Shown here: positions 13,288-27,000 of the stretch, in pieces | Layout of the letters: each line of letters begins with the position of its first letter | How positions within the stretch are numbered: position 1 is the first letter of the stretch | NCBI RefSeq assembly: GCF_023101765.2 | Contig: NC_064213.1 | Span: 10,974,001 to 11,038,000 of the forward strand | DNA from: Spodoptera frugiperda | Taxonomy: Eukaryota > Arthropoda > Insecta > Lepidoptera > Noctuidae | Length of the DNA stretch: 64,000 bases | Direction of reading: 5' to 3' | Made by a program: the position numbers and the translations under genes | Notes under the pieces: model-generated | What the model saw: only the letters and a program-made list of their open reading frames with translations | What the model was told of the DNA's origin: nothing | Database searches by the model: none

Positions 13288-16200
13288 CTAGGGCAGCGTG
13301 TACTTCACGTACGGCACCTCCACGTCGTTGCCGTCCTCGTCGTTGCAGCACAGCTCGAACACCAGCGCCTTCACGTGCGGCTCCAGCTTCTTCTTCGACA
13401 CCTTCGTCACCACCTCCGACATCGGCAGGTTCAGCCGCTCCTGGCACTTGGCCGCCGGCATGAAGAACGAGTACAGCATGCACACGCCTTGCGACAACAT
13501 CGTGATCTCTAATTTATGCTCGTTCTTGAAGTAGTCTAGGAATTGCTGGAGGGTGATCTCACCCTTGACTTCGAAGCGATCCCACAGCGTCCATTTCTTG
13601 TCGTAATAAGTATTTGTTGGAGCAGCTATGGGTTCTGAGAAACCGAAGAAGGGGAGAGCGAGGTTGACGAACCCGTTCTTGAAGACCTCGAGATTGTTGA
13701 ATCCTTGCGCGAGCTTGTACAGCTCCAGGCAGACCAGGCCCGCGACCACCGACGTGGTGGTGGCTATGGCGGGGATAATCTTGCCGGCGATGAGTTTGGA
13801 GCGATGCCTGTCTGCAGGCGGGATTTTGTAGTTGGCTGCGCGGAGGTTGGAGGCAGCGACGATGAAGTCCATGTGGAAGTTAGTGTCGTCGTCCTTCTCG
13901 AACTCGAGCGGAGTGATCTTGAGCGCGCCGAGCTTGGCCGGTGACGGCAGCTCCGCGATGATGTTCTTTACCCTGTCGTGGTCCATGTCGTCGTTGTTTT
14001 GCTGCAGCTGCGCGTCTGTCACGGCAATTTTCACGCCAGACTTTGGGCTGAATTCTGGAACCTAATATTGAGGAGGGTTAGTCATTGATTTTATTTGCAG
14101 TATAATTAAAAATTATGAATAAAAATAATAACATAACCAAAATGCTCACCTGAATACTAGCAGCCACTTTTGCAATTTTAGCCCTATCTGTGCATGGAGC
14201 CATTCCGTAGACAGTAGCCCGCAGATTAGCAGCAGCAACGACATAGTCCAAGTGCAGCTCATCAGAAGGATCAAAGGCAAGAGGTGAAGGGCAGCGCTTG
14301 GGACCAGACCAGAAGGGAGCTCCACTGGTGGTCTGCTGGTCTGGAGGGAAGTTGTATAGCAGCTGTTTGATCTGGTTTGAGTATTGAGCCTCCCAGTGCA
14401 GACGAGCCCAGGCTACGCAGTCGTCAAAGCTGAGTGGTCGGTCTTGGATCGCGTTCTGGGAAAAGGAAATTAAGTTTGTAATAAAACATTTTATTTTCTA
14501 ATCTCCCAAGTGGTTATACTAAAAAAACTTATTCCTAAAAACTATTTGGCAACAGTCTTACCCTAACACTCTCGATGGCATCAAGAGGTTGACTGCCGGG
14601 CAGTTTCAAGGTCCTGTCCAAGAAGTGTGGATCTCGGAGGTACTGGGCGGCGTGCTCAGCAGCCTGGCGGAACAGACCCTCGAACTCATCGCGCGCCCAC
14701 TGCAGCGTGTGCTCGATAGCATTCGGGAAGTTTTTCAGGGTGCAAATAGGAATGCTCTTCTCAGGAGGATCTTGGGAGGAGCTGTATGATTCAGTCAGGA
14801 ATGGGACTACCACCTGAAAAAATATATACAATTGTTTGGTGTTAAAGATTCACTCAATAGCTTACTGATTCCACAAAGAGTCAGTTGTGCGACGGTCAGC
14901 GCATCAGTCATAGTTAATTCGTATATTCCGTAATATACTGACCTGTGTATTTCCCTTGGTGCCGAGGGTACCACTTTCCAGCAGTGGTTTCCTGTAGTAT
15001 ACACAACGCCTGTCCATGTAGATGCGAGCGTCTACGTTGTCCAGGGCGTTAGCGACTCCATCTAGAGCCTCGAAGAATGCGTCGTCGTACACAGATTCAG
15101 TCTCTGGGCAGACTCGGTTCTCCTGGGCTACTACATTCACGTCGGGGTTCATGCGCTTAATCACCTGGAAGTTAGAATATATTTCATTAGATTTGAACAT
15201 TCAAATCATGATTTCCCACTGAAGAAGATTTTTTGTTTTGATAATGATGTGTGAATGCGGATGTGTTATTTATTAATGAATGAATAATGTTTAATGATAT
15301 TACCTTAGCAGCAGTGCTAGACTTAGGCTTCTGCACGTCGTAAGGTCGGAAGAGGAACTGTCGGTTGAGATTAGACTTCTCAATGAGATCCATGTCGGTC
15401 ACGGTGATCTGACCGTCGGCAGCGCCAACGCCGATCATCGCGAAGTTTTTCAGCAACTCACAGCCAATAGCACCAGCGCCTGATAATGAAACAAACAAAT
15501 ATTTATAGCTATGTATTAAAAACAATACTGTTTATAACAAAGTCCTTTGATTGAGCATTAATAACATAGTACTTTGTAGCATATGAGTAAATAGGGGTTG
15601 TTCAAGGTAAACTGTCTGCACTGTAATACTATTTGTAGTAAAAAGAATGCACCCATTTATGGAAACTCATTAAGTCCATGATGAGAAAATAGCAGTACAG
15701 GTAATTATTTTGTTCAGATGAATGTTATTTTGACTCGTAAGTCGGACAATCTTATATCCGACATAATATTAGGAAATGACATTTGATTAATTACTTTGCC
15801 CAAGATTATGTTATTTATTGGGAAAGGAAAAAATATTGAAATAAATTTTCCATAATCATTACGGTAGGTAGTTAAGAAAAACAATATGTAGAAGATAGCA
15901 CACAAAGATAAATCTGTCTGTGTGTGCTTATTTTCCCGTACAATACATTTGACTTGTAGTACGTACATTATCTTTGCTACTCATATTAACTTCGATAAGG
16001 AAGGCGTCGTTATCACATATATGCAAAATAGAATTCCTGTCAAATAGGAAATTCTCATCAGCACTGCGTAGTAGAAACGTCGCAATAGTCTACAGCTACC
16101 TTGATACCAAATTAATTATGCTTTCTTTGTTATAAACTTTCATTCAATCTGCGTAAGTTCAATTTTAAATCTGAGTAGATTGTTCTTGTAGGAAAGACAA

Positions 16201-19200
16201 ACAAACATTCATCCATACCCACAAACATTCGCATTTGTAATCTTCGTAAGAACTTTCGCATTGCGTTCAGAATTCTAGATTAACTATTCTATGAAATAAT
16301 TAGTAGATCGAGCCATTGAGCTTACTAGAATCGATCGTAAGGCCTTGAGTGCTGGAATTACCCGAAGCTCGTTAGTTCGTGCTTCGTAGTTAGTTCGATC
16401 AATATGAAATCGTTTATTTGTCGCGACATTAATGACCAATCCTTCACGCGACATGTGCGACGCGACGTGGGTATGGAGTTGGCAATTATTTCTAAGAAAC
16501 TGGTTCAAAAGTGTCATGTTTCATACAGATTACAATAAAATACTTTTCTAGTGCCGTATATGTACATCAAACTGTTTTGATAACATAATAATGCGAAAAC
16601 GGCTGAATACATTTTGAGGCAAATGATTGGTCCCTTTAATCAAAACTATCTATAACGGCAGACGAAGTTTCGAGTGATTAGTTAATTAAAACTAATAATA
16701 AACTCTCTTCATAAAGAAGGATAGAACATGTAGCATGTCTCATCAAGATAATGAGTCACATCGTCGTCGTGCGCTTAACAACAACGTTAGAAAAAATGTT
16801 GTAGTAATTATTGCTAGTTCAGTCTTTGTTTACTGGTTTTCCGGTACTTAATACGTTCAAATCTACATAAATAATAATAACTAGTTACAAACATGTTCAG
16901 TTGCCAACTATAGTAAAATAACATGGACATCGAGCGTGATGCGATCTGCGTATACGGAACGGATAGGAGATTTAGTTTAAGTACGTTTTATTCCGTCAGT
17001 TACTTTATTAATGCCATTAGCACCATTAGTGTGGTGCATGAGCATTAAATCGCGCCTGACACCATGAGCGCACCATGTGATCAAAAAGACGGTTACAGGA
17101 TGTAGGGAAAACGAAATCATATCTTTCAAACACAAAACAGGTTTGATTTGCCCTAGTAAGCAAGAAAATTCTTATTTTCAATCTAGTCATGCAGACTCAT
17201 TATTGATGAACTCGTTTTTAATCTTGTATTGATAAGACACGATAGCTAAACAAGCAATTATTGCAAACAGAATGTATTTATACAGAGGGTCAACAACCTT
17301 TCAAAACTATTTGTTTGTCCAAATTATTATACGATCGTTTTAAACGCCGCGACGTAACGTAAGACAGTAAACCTGTTCAGATGAAGACAGCCATTTATGT
17401 GTTAAAAGAAAAGATTTTAAGTATTGTATTGATGTCCAATTGTACTCATCCTATTGTTATTTTATTATGCTAAATAATAATTGTTCTATTGCATAGATTG
17501 GTTGTTTTTACTCACCAACAATGAAATATTTCAAGTCTCCAAGTTTCTTCTGGAAGTGCTTGCCAAACACAGCAACCTGGCCATCATATCGAGATCCAAC
17601 AGGTTTGCAGTTCTCTTCGTTCAAGTTCGGGTCGTTCTTAGGCAGACATTCAACAGCGTCCAGGTACAGCCACTGCACAATGGGGTGGAACTTGCCAGAG
17701 CAAGCCTTCATCACCTCCTGAGCTACAACTCCACCAATAGCAGCATTCATTGGATTCAGATCACCAGCAGACACCTAGCAGATAAAAGATTAAAATATAA
17801 TACAAACATTAAAAAACCATATCTAATGTTATTGATGGAAAAGTAACAAACCTTGCAGAAAGTATTGAGCAATTCAGAGTTCAGTTCCATCTCTCCATTT
17901 TTAAACACATCAATATTCTCCACGTAGTCCATGAACTTAGCTACGTCAGCATCACTCCAGGGCTTGGGCAGACGACCTTCACCTTCCTCAAACTTATAGA
18001 GGGCAGCAAAAGCAACATGCAACTGCTGTGGGTAGTCAAATTTGCCAAAGTCGGCAATGAGGAACTCCGGGTTGGCATAGGACTCCTTCAGAGGCTTAAA
18101 GCTGATCTTCTTAGGCATTTTCACTTGTGTGACAATACCTCCACGGATGTATTTAGAGCAGTTAGTGGTGTCACCAATGCTGAAGGTGTATGGCCCGAGC
18201 ACTTTGATTTTGCGTGGCTCGCAACCATTCAGTTCAACCATGCCTTGGACCTGAAAATGAAAATAACAGTTGTCATATGTATGAAGAAACACTATCTTTT
18301 CTAATTAGGTACATAAGATTGTTAATTTTAATGGTTCATTGTTTTTTTTTATCACTTAGCTTCAGGTGAGATTCTTATAGGAAGATAAAAATAAACTGTA
18401 TAAACATAAAATACAATATAAATTACAATCATTCCAGCATTGTTTATCAAGTATTTAAACAGAGATAGGTTTCTTATTGGAACTTGTTGACCTAGAAAAT
18501 CTGCCTTCTTATTTGCAATGGTAAATGTATTTTTACCCGACTGAAGAAAAAAGGGTATTTTTACAATAAAATAAATAATTAATATCAGAATATTAGTCTT
18601 CTTTGTCATTGTAACACAATAATTATTAATTATGTAGTTGTGTTATTGATTCTATAGCATATTTATGTAGATTGTAGCCAATTTTACATGTCTGTTCATG
18701 GAATCCTGTTGTGTCAAGTACAACTGCAATAATTACACCACTAGGAATGCAGATATAACATCACATTAACTGTGAATTGGCATGGCAACTAATCAATTTA
18801 TGCACTATACTTCAATGACTATTGGTTTATTGTGTTAAACCAAGATTCCTCAAAGTTTTCATGACAATTTAATGTTTAGAGATTTCATGAAAGCAATAAA
18901 CATAATGTAGGTAATTTGAAAAACCATAAGTCTCAATTTCCACATGTGAATTTCTCAACTAATGATGTTAGTCATGAATTAATTTTAAGTATGACAGAGT
19001 TGTTGATATCGCTGTAGCCAGTGTTTCTGGCAGATTCTCAAAATATTTGCTGTTCAATTAAAGGTCAAGTGAGTTTATTGGTACATGCTAGCCTTAATCA
19101 TGATATTCCCATAACATTGACACTGAACTAGGTACAATTATAGTAGGTTAGGCATCAATCTTGACTGATGCTGATCCAGTTTACCTTGTGTAATAATGAT

Positions 19201-19999
19201 ACAGCATGATAATCTCTTATGACACATTCCATATGACAAAGTGTTGAGAAATCAGTATACAAACCTCACTAAAGGTGACATAGTCACCATCTTCCAAGCC
19301 GTGGCGGGTGTCATCAAGGCAGGTGACCACCGCCTCATACTCATGTGTGATGTCTGCTATCATCGCTGACACAGGGTTCTCCCCAGTCACATCTACTACT
19401 GTGAACTCAGGTCCAAAGTCACAGAACACCCTGGAGAACAGGCCCCGAGTGTCTGCTATGATGAGTGCGATGTTGTTGGCATGCGTGATGGCCGCCACAC
19501 GCTGCTGCTCGGCCCAGGAAGCACCAGTAAGCACCACAACACGAAACTTGCGCAAGAAGTCTTCAGTGAGCGGGCCGGTATGCGCAGTAGTAGGCACATA
19601 GTGGTTCAGCTCAGACAGCTGTTCGCAGGATGCTAGAGCCCTATTCTGGCCGACTGACTTATCAGACAAGTAGAACTGGGATGATAAGTCAGCGACCGTG
19701 CAAATCCGCTCGTCATGAAGAGTCACTGACTTCACTCCGCCGAGGATCACATTTTTTGCTACCTCCACACCGAGACCCCCAAGTCCCGAAATAAGCACGT
19801 CCGAGCTGGCCATCCGCCGCATGGCATCATGACCAAGCACGTAGAGTTGTCGCGAGTACAAACTCTCGTCAATCTCATCTTCCACGCGCGTCCCATTGTT
19901 CGCCATTGCCGAGTTGTTGGAACGTGATTCTCCTGTATTTAGTTTCCGCTTTTTCGCCGGGGGGTCAACGGAATTATCGGCGACTTCAGCACTAGACAT
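13288..19999 (-). CDS. Uba1: Ubiquitin-activating enzyme E1, 8 exons
   Basis: E1 adenylates ubiquitin with ATP, captures it as a thioester and passes it to E2 enzymes, in cytosol and nucleus. Exons in transcript order: 19999-19265, 18250-17852, 17774-17516, 15479-15304, 15164-14943, 14813-14562, 14455-14150, 14061-13288. All introns are GT-AG and phases fit; the product is 1040 residues, close to the usual 1050. Visible landmarks: a nuclear-localisation-like PPAKKRKLN near residue 14; the inactive adenylation half with SRQLYVLGHDAMRRM and GLGGLGVEVAKN; the active adenylation half with GAGAIGCELLKNFAMIGVGA near residue 466, then DMDLIEKSNLNRQFLFRP and SSTAAK; the catalytic cysteine in PICTLKNFPNAIEHT at about residue 621; and the C-terminal ubiquitin-fold domain in the last exon. 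The start is the first ATG of a continuous frame. Head-to-head with retm and tail-to-tail with CP110. No defects seen. Confidence 0.97.
15480..17515 (-). other. Uba1 intron, about 2.0 kb
   Basis: This is the largest Uba1 intron, splitting the glycine codon at the start of the active adenylation domain's GxGxxG motif (phase 1). No extra exon, RNA gene or recognisable mobile element was seen inside. Confidence 0.6.
18532..18562 (+). repeat. Short remnant resembling the 'CCCGACTG' repeat end
   Basis: TTTTTACCCGACTGAAGAAA inside the first Uba1 intron resembles the end of the repeat family at 1281-1319 and 37819. Only about 14 bases match, so the link is weak. Confidence 0.25.
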
Positions 20000-20971
20000 C
20001 GGGCACGAACGCGCACAATTTTGCCAGAATTTTGCTTTGCGTTTTAAAATCAGAAGAAATAATCTTCAAATAATAGAAAGCGACATTCGCGCTTCGTCAA
20101 GGCCCGCTTACTCACTGTGTTGAAGTTAGTTGCGAATTACGTGGAAAATGACCTGCGGAAATGATATTTTGTTTGGTTATTTTTCTGATAGTTCGTGATT
20201 GATAATGATTTTGATGAATTAATTTAGTCACTGATAATTTCACTCCTAGGTTTATTTAATTTAGAACCTGTTTAGCGATCTGCAACTTCAAGCAAAGAAC
20301 TTTAAAGTTTTACTATTTGTAAATTTCAGTTTTTTGTTTACAGCAACATTCAAATCTACAAAAGCGGTCCAGCAACGAGAACGGAGGTTTTGTTTCTAGA
20401 AACTACCATTTACTTTTTTGATTTTCTGGCTAGATTATTTCGAAATTCTAAATGTATTATTATTAGAAATTTTACTAAGTCTATTATTATACAAAATTTG
20501 TTACAGTGATTTGTTTTATATTTTATTAAATTCTATATTTTTAAATAACTTCTTATAAAAATACTGCATTATTTTTGTTGTATTATTAAATAATACATTT
20601 ATTTATTCGTACAATCGTAAAAACCAATATGATTTATTAAAAGAATCTAATTCGAAAGAAGAAACAAATCAGCCTCAACGACCCACTTTTTTTTAATCAA
20701 CATTGGCAACATTAACAGCTGTCAATGTCAATCAATTTGACTTGTAACCAACTTCAGAGCAAACATTCCATTTTGTTTCAATCCGTGGATTTTATTTCAA
20801 GTTCACGCCACGGAGTAATTCTGACTCGACGTACGAATATATTGTTTTCGTACGGATCGCGAGTGAAAGGAGTTCGAGCAGCATGATTACTGTGTGAAAC
20901 TGTTTATATTCAAAAGATTGTGAAGTCCTTGTATTCTTTTATTTTGATTTGTGTGTTTATACTTGTGAAAA
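20000..20971. promoter_or_regulatory. Divergent intergenic region of Uba1 and retm
   Basis: About 1 kb lies between the Uba1 and retm start codons, which face away from each other. Both 5' UTRs and promoters are expected here. There is no recognisable frame. The exact transcription starts cannot be read from the sequence alone. Confidence 0.45.
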
Positions 20972-21034
20972 ATGGTGCAGGAGTATCAGTCTCCCGTAAG
21001 GGTGCACAAGTTCACCTTCGAGATGGTGATGGCC
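20972..21034 (+). CDS. retm: retm exon 1 coding part (21 codons)
   Basis: ATG at 20972 in the context GAAAAATGG. The exon ends at ATGGCC followed by a consensus donor GTAAGT, phase 0. It encodes the start of the PRELI/MSF1 fold (YQSPVRVHKF). The identity rests on the perfect fit with exon 2, 28 kb away: together they read MVMA-AYERRFP, the conserved family sequence. Confidence 0.88.
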
Positions 21035-24000
21035 GTAAGTATTTAGCAATAGTTTTGGATGATAACTGTCAATATTTACGGATACATTGTGGTGGCAAGG
21101 TCAAACCACATCTTAGAGAAAATAACTTTCCAACTATGCACCGAATTAATGGTTGGTCAACAACATTTCTTAATCGAATGACTGCTCAAATTGGGCAACG
21201 TTCACCTCCAAAATATTAGCTTAGGTTCAAGAACACTGACGTTATATTATTTACATAAAAACTGGTACAATTGTGCTTTACTAGTTTATTTATTTATATT
21301 GTTTCTTACTGTTGTTGATAATAACGGTATTCTGCATTGTTTTGAAGAGAGTGCACTCACATTAAACTTATTGGAATATCAACAATAACGAAAACATTTT
21401 GAATAATATTTTCAAGACATTTTCCTATTAGAATAGTTACTTATCTAACAAACTCATCCAATAACAATTAGTTCTGATTTGAATTATTTTTTTTATAATC
21501 ACATAGTCAAGTATAACCACATTCAATACATCCTTGTTGGACAAGGAAAACTGTTGTATGAATCTATTAATGGTAGTGCAATAATTTGTATTTGTAGGGT
21601 AAGCAACAAACATTGATTTGTAAGGCAACTTGTGTCTTGTGTCTACAGTATTTGGTTACAAGGTCTATGCAAAGTACAATCATGCAATAGCTGGCTTTTT
21701 TGGCACTTGTGAAGGTCAATGTACCTTCATTACATGTTATAAGTGACAAAGAAGGTACCTTAAAAAATATTTTCATTACTTTTCTTTGGGAAAAATATTG
21801 GGTCAAAAAATCTAAGTTAAATCTTGTTTTTGTTTAAAGACATTAATTTTTTTGTATCATTGACAAGTTATCTATTATTATTTTCTATTATCATTTTATT
21901 ATCTTGTTTATATTTTCTAAGACTACTGTTTATCTTTTCTATGATAAGTAGGTAGATAGGCTAAACATAAACAACTAACACTCATATTCTAGACATCACA
22001 AGAGATGTTTCATATTTTATATGTATTAACATTTCATTATTTAATCATCAGCTGATTTAATACCTAACTAAAATGACATTAAAAACAATCACATGTTAAA
22101 GTTACCGCACAAAAAACAATTAAAAAATTGTCATTGGAATAGTCCATTTCCACTAAAAATCTTATTAGACATACATAGTTAATTCAAATCCTATATGATT
22201 ATTTTTTAATATTGCATGTTGTTCCACTGTTTTCATTAGTGGAATGTTATTCTGATAAAATGATTATGTAAACAACTTGAATGTCTGCGCATGCAACTAC
22301 TTACAACACTGCTTGCAATTGCTTAGTCAGAATATTTAGATAATTTCAGTATACAATGTACCTACTTGTTACAGTCTTAGAAACTACTTTCATGTGTCTG
22401 TATAATAAAGATATCATAATGAGCTCCTTGTCATTAAGTAAATACTAGATAACTACATAGATACTTTGTAATATTTCTGTGGTACTAAGGTATAAAACAA
22501 CAGAAAAAAATACAACAATATAGTTAGTTAGAGGAACATAAAAAAACAAGAGAATTCTTGCATAAAATAATTAACTTTACATTTAGTTATGACAACATGC
22601 TAAACAATAACTAAATCTTGCATTGTATAAGAATACAAAAAAACATATCTCCTGTTATGCAAACAGATGATATAGATCTCTAGTAAAATACTTTTGAATA
22701 ACTATAAAATAATAGTAAAACTGCTATCTCACAAACATATAAAATATTTTGTGACATTTCAAGGTTAAAAAACCACTACTTAACTACTTATTACTGTATG
22801 ATATTTAATTCAGAATGTGTGTGTACCTGTTATTATTATAATATAAAATCTATTGTTAATGTAACATACCTAATATATTATTCTTTAAAAATTACATTGT
22901 GATACAAAATTCGAATATCTCTTTCAATAATGAGACATTGTAATAACTAGGTATAATTAGGGATATAATAATTCTAAATATGCTTCTCAGTAATTCATCA
23001 ATATAATGAGCTGTGATTACCTATATGTATAATTATAATACTAGTATACAGTACAATTTTCCTAGATAATTTATTAGGAAAATAAGCTCGTAAATCGTGA
23101 CATTAATTGTCGTCTGGTTTGTTATTTCGGAAAACAATTAATGTGGTGTTGTTACGTCAATGTTCATTGCGGTAAATGACTCCATGTCTATTTTTTCGCG
23201 TAAACTAGCGGCTAGCGAGTCGAAGAGTGGTAATTTTGAAGACGAGCTTACGTCAAGAGAGGTGGTCAATATTAGGTACATTAATAAAAAATATTAAACG
23301 ACATAAATCCGTATCAATTCTGGACCAAAGTTCTATCAAAAAAGTAATTTCCGGGAGTGTTTGCGCAGATGTAGTTAAACCTATTGTTTTAGTTATTCCA
23401 AGCGAAAGTAGAACGACAAACGACAAGGAAAGTGAGACAAATACGTACATACGACATAGATAACTAAAGGAAGTTAATATTTTTACGGTTTACCAAACAC
23501 AATACAGACAGGCCTTTGAAAAAACCAACAGCTGAAATAACCACTTAACATTTAGTTAAGTATTAACTTTTTATTTTCCTTTGAACTTTGCCTCTAAGTT
23601 CAGTTAGGTACAATAATTCTGAGTTATATAGACACGAGGGGCAATCGTTTAACCGTGAAACTGGCACAATATCGCCAGGCACACCGCTTTGTGCGAGCTC
23701 CATTATCGTACTCTTTTCACTCTTGCGTGATCTGAATGCTTAAGAGCTTCCAACCGATGTACTAACCGCCTAGCAAGCTAACAGTCTGTCTATCACACGT
23801 TTTAGATAATGATATCAATAAATACAATTAACAACACGTGAACGTTATCTCGATTGTATGAACTCAATGTTATGTTGCTGTGATAAGCGCCTATTGACGA
23901 TGATCGATTGCCTGCTCTTTTTATATTTCACAATAAATGATTCATTCAGTTTGTTTGCCACCGACGTGTCTTCTGGTGTTTAACATTTCTGTATTTTTCT

Positions 24001-27000
24001 TATCTCAACATTGCGGTTGAACGGCTAAGCTTCCGTGATAATGCTAGAAGTTAGAAACACCTGTCGTTAATTAACATCAATATTTTAGATCAGGAAAGAG
24101 TTTTTGTTGTTCCTATTTCTGATTGTCCTCCACCGAATTTACCCACTTATGGTCATAGTTACAATATTCCACTGTAACTGAACTTAACTAATGTAACTGA
24201 ATTATGCTAGTTCTATATAACTAGGGCTAAGAAGATCTAAATGAAAAAAAAAAGAACAAACACAGAAGTTATGACTACGTAACTGTTTAGCAAACAGTGA
24301 GTTGCAAATAAAGTATCGCAACAATACCAATTTATTATTATACCATTAAGTTTGTGCAATTTGCTCATTGGCAATACTTAATCTTAGTTTAAATTAGTTC
24401 GAAGGTACAACTCTGTTTTACCATAAATATTTTGTTATTAAAAACTGCAAAAATACGTCGCAGTTGTAGTATCACCGTCTATATCGGACGAATCTTTGAT
24501 TGTCGGTTATCAAGAGATGGGAGATAAGTATTTTGATTCCGGATCGATATTTAGGTAAGTAGGTATCTCCACTCTGTACCTGGAATTATTTGTGTACTAC
24601 TCATTAAACACGTGTTTCGACACGTGATAAGTTCAATCCCAACAAAACATAAATGTGAAAGGATGCCAAGTTCGATAATATTGTGAATGCTTCGCCTATA
24701 AAAGCAAGTGAGATCTAAATAAGTACCAAGTTCCATACACAGACCTCAGTTAAAAATGATATAACAAGTTGGCAAGTTTTCACACACTTTGTTATAAACC
24801 CTAAACGCAATGAGTCAAGTATATAATTTTCTATTAAAACTTGCCAAGTTATATCATTTTTAACTGAGGTCTGTGTATGGAAATCTGATGACGTCATAAT
24901 AGAGTATTATCGATACAAAGTCCATAGAAATTTATGTTTTGGGTGGGATTTCATTTATTTTTTAAGGTTTATTTTCTTTTTTTCTTATTTTACTTTACTT
25001 TGACTAAATACAAACCTTCGTAACGAATTTTAGGTCGGTACGACCATTGGAAGATATAATATAAATTTTTTGTTTTAGTTCCTTAGGGGTATGAATTTAC
25101 ACCTTCATTATTTTTAAAACCGACTCACACTTGGCCATTTTCAGATTTTTCCTTTACCTTGACCTAAAGACCTACCTCCATGCCAAATTTCAAGTCAATA
25201 CGACCATTGGAAGTGGTCTAGGTTTTTGATGAGTGAGTCAGTCAGTGAGTGTATAGTAAAAATAGCGATTTTCTGACGTCAATATCTCAAGACCTACAAT
25301 AGGTACATTAATGAAATTTTGTATTTTAGATAAGTAAGTAGATCTCGACAGATACTAGAAATTTCATATGCGTAGATAAAATAGATTTTGAGTTATAGGT
25401 GGGTCGAACTTGGCCCGAAATGGTTCGTGTAATATAACCCACGGCCGGTGTGTCGGTTTTTTTGCTCGAACTTGGCGGACACACTGCCGTGTGTCTAGAT
25501 AGAAAAATTATATTAGTATTAAAAAAGTTTAACCAAAGAATTTTTAGGTTTAACAGAAGATTTTGTAAGTAATTAGTTATAGTTAATGCAATAAATATTC
25601 CCATTTGCCCCTTCATTAATCATGTCCCCAATTTCACGTTAATCAGAGAAAAAAAATAATACATTACAATGTTTTAGTAGCACGTAACATAACAATGCTA
25701 AACGATTTCATGCAGCTGTTACAGCTGTTCAGAAATTTATTGTTGAATGTTACCGACACGTGCCAATACGCGTGATCGACCTGTGTCGTACCATATTTAC
25801 GTGCTTATAAACTGATTTATTTATTACTAATCCGAATTATTCATATACATATTTGCCTTTGAATATTTATTTTAATTAAATAGTGCATTTGCCTTGCTAT
25901 TAAAATTCAACAGAATGACCATTTCATTTTAGCGTCGCTGTAAGTTTAGCCTACGTCTGACTTACAACAACTTGACCATGTACATAGAAACAAGCTGATA
26001 TCTCAAAAAAGAAAAGCTAATTATAAAAATACATAGAAAGTTTATTGCCTGTTATATTGGATTTTTAAATATAAAAAACGTAAATCTTCGCGAAGCAGGA
26101 TATTGTGTAAATTGTTCAAAGAATACTTACGGTGTTGGAGCGTGGAGCGTACCCATCCAATTTAATATTAAAAGTTAGAGCGTGGCCATTATCCACTCCA
26201 TTGTTATTTCGCGAGCTACGTAACTGTACACGATACAATATTTTATATTTATTCCACTGCTCCATAAATGTTTAGGTCTTGAATAAACATAACGTATAAT
26301 CTTTTATTGTAAGAAGATTTTACTTACAGTCAGTTTACGCCGATAAAGTAAAGGATCCTATATTGTAGAAGGCAAATTCAACCAACTAGTTGTTGCTACA
26401 AAGAACATACCGGTCCTTCCCATTTCTTGATTATACTATCTAAAACCACCATAGGTAACAAACACTGTCTTATCCAGGAATCGGATCTCGTCAGTCGCAT
26501 TTACTAAAGCAGTCAGTGAATAGTTATTCAATTATCTTGTTTATTATGTTAAGTAGTTATTCACTTCACTAACTTTTAATTAGAACACAGTAGTTTGTAA
26601 CAAAGTAATACCTAATTTAGTTGTTAATATTAATTTCTAACCCGACTGCTACCTAAATAGAAAGATATTAACTAATTATTCGTGAACTGTGATCTCGCGA
26701 ACTGATTGCAATAATTTATTGCTCTTCGATAGAAACTCACGTGTTTCTCTCGTGGAGATGCACGCAGCATCCATGCAATGGAAAATTCATATTAGAGATT
26801 GAATGTTAGAACACTTTTGTACGTGTTTCTTATGGATTAGAAAGAAAGTGTAATAACTATTGTGATACATCCATATTGGTTAGGTTATTGAAATATTATT
26901 ACTCACGCGAGAAAAGCTCTAGTTATTAACTAGTTAGTAAATGAGGTAGTTTTTTCATGAATATGAGTCCCGGTGTGACTTGAACCTAGTAAAGCTTTTC

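Noticed and set aside
13220..13512. Several long frames on both strands around the Uba1 last exon
   Set aside because: GC-rich shadows of the Uba1 C-terminal exon in other frames.
23227..23463. 78-codon plus frame as a first retm exon or separate gene
   Set aside because: No recognised domain, no GT donor in phase with exon 2, and exon 1 at 20972 already supplies the conserved start.
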